Positions 6,178 to 8,931 of a stretch of 8,931 bases of DNA are shown piece by piece (position 1 is the stretch's first letter; every line of letters begins with the position of its first letter). The notes beneath the pieces are model-generated. The model was not told the origin of the DNA. It saw nothing but the letters and a program-made list of their open reading frames with translations, and searched no databases. Position numbers and translations under genes: made by a program. The DNA is from Verrucomicrobiales bacterium (GTDB lineage: Bacteria > Verrucomicrobiota > Verrucomicrobiia > Limisphaerales > JAFMIX01): contig JAFMIX010000073.1 in the NCBI GenBank assembly GCA_017853785.1, positions 1 to 8,931 of the forward strand. The letters are read 5' to 3'.

Positions 6178-8020
6178 ACAAACCCGGATTCCGCGGGAAC
6201 TTCGCGTAGGGCAGGCGCGTGCCGCCGTAGAAGAAGTTGTCGGCCATCATCCCGGCTGGCGGCAGGAAATTCACCGTGCCGCTCGCGCCGATGAGGTCGT
6301 CCTGGTCGATGCCGTCGCCGCTCACGCCGATCGCGCCAATCAGCACGCCGTTGCGGTAGAGGGGAAAGCCGCCCGGGAAGATCGTGATGCCATTCGGCAG
6401 GTTCGGGTTCGCGGCGGCGGGCGGTGCGGCGAAGACGACGCCGTTGAGCGGGTTGATCACGCCTGCCGGGATGAGCGAGAATTGCTCCTGCAACCCGAGC
6501 CACGGGCCGGGCGGATTGCCGTTGATGCCGGGCGGGTAAAACGCCTGCGACAGGAAGCCGACGGCGCGCGATGAGATGGCGGCGTTTGTGCCGAAGAGGG
6601 AATTGCTCCGCGAGAAATACAGGGCCGTGCGCGCTTTCTGCGCGGCCACATCCCAACTGAAGACCGTCGCGTCGCGCGTGCGGAATGTGCCGAGCACGGC
6701 GGGCGCGACGCCGTTGGAGTTCGGGTTGTTGACGACGGTGATGAACACCTGCGCGGCGACTCCAGCCGGCAGGCGGATGCCCGCGCGCGTGGTGGCGGCG
6801 CGTTGCGCGGCGAGCGTGAGGATGTTCGTGACTTCGGCGGCGGTGAGGCGCGGCTGTCCCTTGATGTTTCCGGCGAGCGGGTCGGCCACGATGGGCGCGC
6901 GCAACTCGCCGTTCACGCCGCCGAGATTGAGCGCGGGATAACTTACGAACGGCGAATCCACAATGGGATACGGCGGCACGAAGGCATCGCCGAAGGAGCC
7001 GAGCGGCGCGACCGCGCCGAGCGTGGTGGTGCTTTCAACGTAGGGCAGCCGGATGCCGCCGACAAATACGCCCGAGCCATGGATGGCGGAACTTGGTTCA
7101 AAAGTTTTCTGCCCCGCGAGCGCGACATCTTCGTCCACGTCGTAGGCAGCATTGACTTGGATGTCGGCGAGCGCGGGGATTCCGGGCCGCCCCGTGACGA
7201 CCGCCGCGATGCCGCCGATGAGGTTCGTGCCGTTTCGGTAGAGCGGCACGCCGCCGGGCGAACCGGCGAGGCCGGAGATGGCGTTCAGGCCGAGCGGCGA
7301 AACCGGTGCGCCGTTCGTGCCGCCTTCGGTGGAGAGGAGGTTGCGTCCGGCGTTGGGATTCTTGAAACGGCTCACGTCGGAGAAGGTGAGGTTGGCGAAG
7401 TTGACGCCGACGAGCGGGCCGGGGCCGGCGTTCAGGATCCCGGGCGGAAAATTTTGTTGCACGATGAACCCCGCGGTGCGCGAGGTGAAGGCTTGCTGGC
7501 TGCTGCTCAAGAACGCCGCCGTGCCGGCCTTCGTCACCGCGTCGAGCACATCGAGCGCGCCCGCGCCCGCGCCGGCGAAGCTCCACACGCCGAGCACGAA
7601 GCCCTCACGGTCCACGACGGCGACGACGGCATTGGTGGCGGTGCCGTTCGTCACGAAATAATTCGCCCGCGTGATGGCTTGCGCGAGGATGTTGCTGACC
7701 TCGGTGCTGGTCATCAAGCCGGCCAACGGCGGCGCGATGGGCAGCACGACCGGCGCGGCTTTGTAAAAAACTGTTTTGCTGGACGGCGGCGGCAACACGA
7801 AGCTGACCTGCCCGACCGCGCCGGTAATGGCGGGCGTCCAAGTCGCGCCGCTGCCGGTCACGGATTGTTGGAGGACGTAGGCGGTGTTCGGGTCGGATCC
7901 GGTGAGGGACAAACGCAGCGCGCCGGCGTCGAGTTGCACCTGAAGCTGCGCGGCGGCGAGGGCGGGCGGCAGCACGAGCAGCGAGGCGAGCGCGGCAAAA
8001 GTTGATTTCAGGTTGGCCAT
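6176..8020 (-). CDS. Exported protein with two tandem GlcG/HbpS (haem-binding-like) domains
   Basis: This 614-residue secreted protein starts at the ATG at 8020, which gives a clean signal peptide: Lys5, hydrophobic 8-22, cleavage near ALAAA-Q at 24/25. An in-frame ATG at 8068 adds 16 residues that would spoil the leader. Residues about 26-92 are a beta-rich module (YVLQQS, then TW, then VFYKAA) like those of many verrucomicrobial exported proteins. GlcG-like domain 1 (about 103-330) has STEVSNILAQAITRA, VVDREGFVLG, AFTSRTAGF, FPPGI and GGVPLYRNG. Domain 2 (about 390-605) repeats the plan with TAAEVTNIL, ISSRAVGF, FYPPGI and GGFPLYRNG. In HbpS this fold binds haem and helps sense oxidative stress; haem binding here is inferred from family only. 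It has no CXXCH or Cys. It converges on the decahaem operon, so it may help with haem handling or redox sensing, but it is a separate transcription unit. Confidence 0.92.
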   Translation of the reverse strand: MANLKSTFAALASLLVLPPALAAAQLQVQLDAGALRLSLTGSDPNTAYVLQQSVTGSGATWTPAITGAVGQVSFVLPPPSSKTVFYKAAPVVLPIAPPLAGLMTSTEVSNILAQAITRANYFVTNGTATNAVVAVVDREGFVLGVWSFAGAGAGALDVLDAVTKAGTAAFLSSSQQAFTSRTAGFIVQQNFPPGILNAGPGPLVGVNFANLTFSDVSRFKNPNAGRNLLSTEGGTNGAPVSPLGLNAISGLAGSPGGVPLYRNGTNLIGGIAAVVTGRPGIPALADIQVNAAYDVDEDVALAGQKTFEPSSAIHGSGVFVGGIRLPYVESTTTLGAVAPLGSFGDAFVPPYPIVDSPFVSYPALNLGGVNGELRAPIVADPLAGNIKGQPRLTAAEVTNILTLAAQRAATTRAGIRLPAGVAAQVFITVVNNPNSNGVAPAVLGTFRTRDATVFSWDVAAQKARTALYFSRSNSLFGTNAAISSRAVGFLSQAFYPPGINGNPPGPWLGLQEQFSLIPAGVINPLNGVVFAAPPAAANPNLPNGITIFPGGFPLYRNGVLIGAIGVSGDGIDQDDLIGASGTVNFLPPAGMMADNFFYGGTRLPYAKFPRNPGL

Positions 8021-8212
8021 GGTTTCGCTACGGCTATTGCGCCCCGCCGCCGCCCCGCTGACAAGCATATTTTCCCGCTTTCGTCCGGGCGCGAGCTGCT
8101 CCGGTTGCTCGGTAATCGGTGGCGTTCAGGCTGGAGTATCGGTAGACTGGAATTCCGGATTCATGATTTGCGGGAGCAGCGCGGTTTTGCTATTTGAAAT
8201 CCGGTCAACCAT

Positions 8213-8229
8213 GACTGCCAGGCGCAGTC
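8213..8229. promoter_or_regulatory. Small perfect dyad upstream of the threonine dehydratase remnant
   Basis: GACTGC (8213-8218) and GCAGTC (8224-8229) form a perfect 6-bp inverted repeat around a 5-nt centre, followed by TTTT at 8231-8234. It ends 28 bp before the ATG at 8258. It could be an operator half-site pair or a weak terminator-like hairpin. I see no convincing -35/-10 pair in the 237-bp gap 8021-8257, and nothing else there. Confidence 0.3.
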
Positions 8230-8257
8230 GTTTTGCCCGCAATTAATAAATCAAGCC

Positions 8258-8896
8258 ATGCCCGTCACGTTAAAGGACATTCTACAGGCGCAGCAGCGCA
8301 TCGCCGGCGGGGTTTGGCTCTCGCCGTGTCAGGAGTCGCACGAGCTTTCCCGGCTCATCGGTGGGCGGATTTTTTGCAAGCTGGACAACCTCCAGCACGC
8401 CGGTAGCTTCAAGGAACGCGGTGCGCGCAAAGCCATGCTGTTGTTGTCGGCGGCGCAGCGGCGGCGCGGCGTCATCGCAGCCTCCGCGGGCAACCACGCG
8501 CTCGGCCTGGCCTGCCACGGCGGGCGGTTGGAAATTCCCGTCACGGTGGTCATGCCCAAGTTTGCGCCGCTGACCAAGAGCAGCATCTGCACCCGGCTTG
8601 GGGCGCGGGTAATTCTCTTCGGCGATACCTTCGGCGACGCGAAAGCCGAGGCCGACCCGGCCATCAGCGAGCGGCCGGGCGGGCTGGCCAACTTATCCCG
8701 CGTGGGGGCCGCCGCCGGAGCGAACGTCAAGGAGATCATTCACGAACGCGCTTTTGCGGGCACGGACGTCTCCGTGACCCATAGGATCTGCACCATCGAG
8801 ACGCGCGATCGCGCGCACGTCCGGCAGGTGCGCGGCAGAATGGCATCAAAGTGTTTCCGAACAACCGCTAATTTTTCAAATGAAAGTCACCCTTAA
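8258..8896 (+). pseudogene. ilvA: Threonine dehydratase remnant: in-frame internal deletion plus 3' frameshift
   Basis: Intact threonine dehydratase deaminates L-threonine to 2-oxobutanoate using PLP. Residues 1-128 here match its N terminus: GSFKERGARKAM with the PLP lysine at 52, SAGNHALGLA (76-85), and VVMPKFAPLTK to FGDTFGDA. Residues about 133-190 then jump straight to the C-terminal regulatory ACT-like region (SERPGGLANL, GANVKEIIHERAF, ETRDRAHVRQV). The Gly-rich PLP-phosphate loop and most of the catalytic core are missing, about 200 residues judged by the usual length of roughly 400. Near 8826-8838 the frame probably slips: read from 8830 the other frame gives ARQNGIKVFPNNR and a stop at 8869-8871, a more typical ending, 8 bp before pheT. 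As read, the frame continues with a non-homologous tail to 8896 and overlaps pheT. It cannot be an active dehydratase; the deletion could be genuine or an assembly error. Confidence 0.85.
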
Positions 8897-8931
8897 CTGG
8901 CTCAAACAATACGTTGATTTCAACTGGTCGC
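8880..8931 (+). CDS. pheT: Phenylalanyl-tRNA synthetase beta subunit (first 17 codons, runs off the right edge)
   Basis: The frame opening at ATG 8880 encodes MKVTLNWLKQYVDFNWS, the highly characteristic N terminus of bacterial PheT (usual form MKxSLNWLKEYVD). The beta subunit pairs with PheS to charge tRNA-Phe and carries the editing and tRNA-contact domains, all beyond the window. The start lies 8 bp after the restored-frame stop (8871) of the threonine dehydratase remnant, so the two look co-transcribed. No Shine-Dalgarno is evident. No pheS is visible immediately upstream. Confidence 0.88.
   Translation, partial: MKVTLNWLKQYVDFNWS

Noticed and set aside
6803..8005. 400-residue open frame on the plus strand
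   Set aside because: Antisense shadow of the GlcG-domain gene, Arg/Gly/Glu-rich with no recognisable motif.
8021..8068. Upstream ATG at 8068 as the start of the GlcG-domain protein
   Set aside because: It adds 16 residues with charged and polar content ahead of an otherwise ideal signal peptide beginning at 8020.
1..8931. CRISPR arrays, insertion sequences or transposase genes
   Set aside because: No regularly spaced direct repeats and no transposase or integrase motifs seen on either strand.

Overview
The window is high-GC bacterial DNA with densely packed genes. It most likely comes from the Verrucomicrobiota or a neighbouring PVC lineage. This is an inference from three things: an exported protein with the W- and FYK-bearing beta module common in that phylum, the abundance of multihaem cytochromes, and an elaborate palindromic intergenic element. 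Housekeeping genes lie at both edges: the N-terminal part of lysyl-tRNA synthetase (lysS, minus strand, left) and the first codons of phenylalanyl-tRNA synthetase beta (pheT, plus strand, right).

The core, 836-6108, is a respiratory or redox locus. A minus-strand tetrahaem c-type cytochrome of the cytochrome c554 type (836-1957) is divergent, by only 29 bp, from a tight plus-strand three-gene operon. The operon encodes: (i) a cytoplasmic protein with two cyclic-nucleotide-binding domains fused to a ferredoxin-like module with ligands for four [4Fe-4S] clusters; (ii) a five-helix membrane protein with two His pairs, each spaced 14 residues apart, the geometry of a dihaem cytochrome b; and (iii) a membrane-anchored periplasmic decahaem cytochrome c. 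The genes overlap by 4 bp or are 1 bp apart. Together they read as a trans-membrane electron conduit (periplasmic haems, membrane b haems, cytoplasmic Fe-S clusters) whose cytoplasmic end could be controlled by a cyclic nucleotide. No catalytic terminal reductase or oxidase subunit is in the window, so electron donor, acceptor and direction are unknown.

Convergent to the operon is a secreted protein with two tandem GlcG/HbpS (haem-binding-like) domains (6176-8020, minus strand). To its right is a threonine dehydratase gene that has lost its central catalytic portion by an in-frame deletion and carries a probable frameshift near its end. It reads as a pseudogene (or an assembly deletion) lying directly upstream of pheT.

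Non-coding structure includes an 84-bp cloverleaf-like palindromic element (751-834) next to the tetrahaem gene, a short purine-rich tandem repeat that runs into that gene's N-terminal codons, a hairpin between the convergent genes at about 6134-6177, and a small dyad at 8213-8229.
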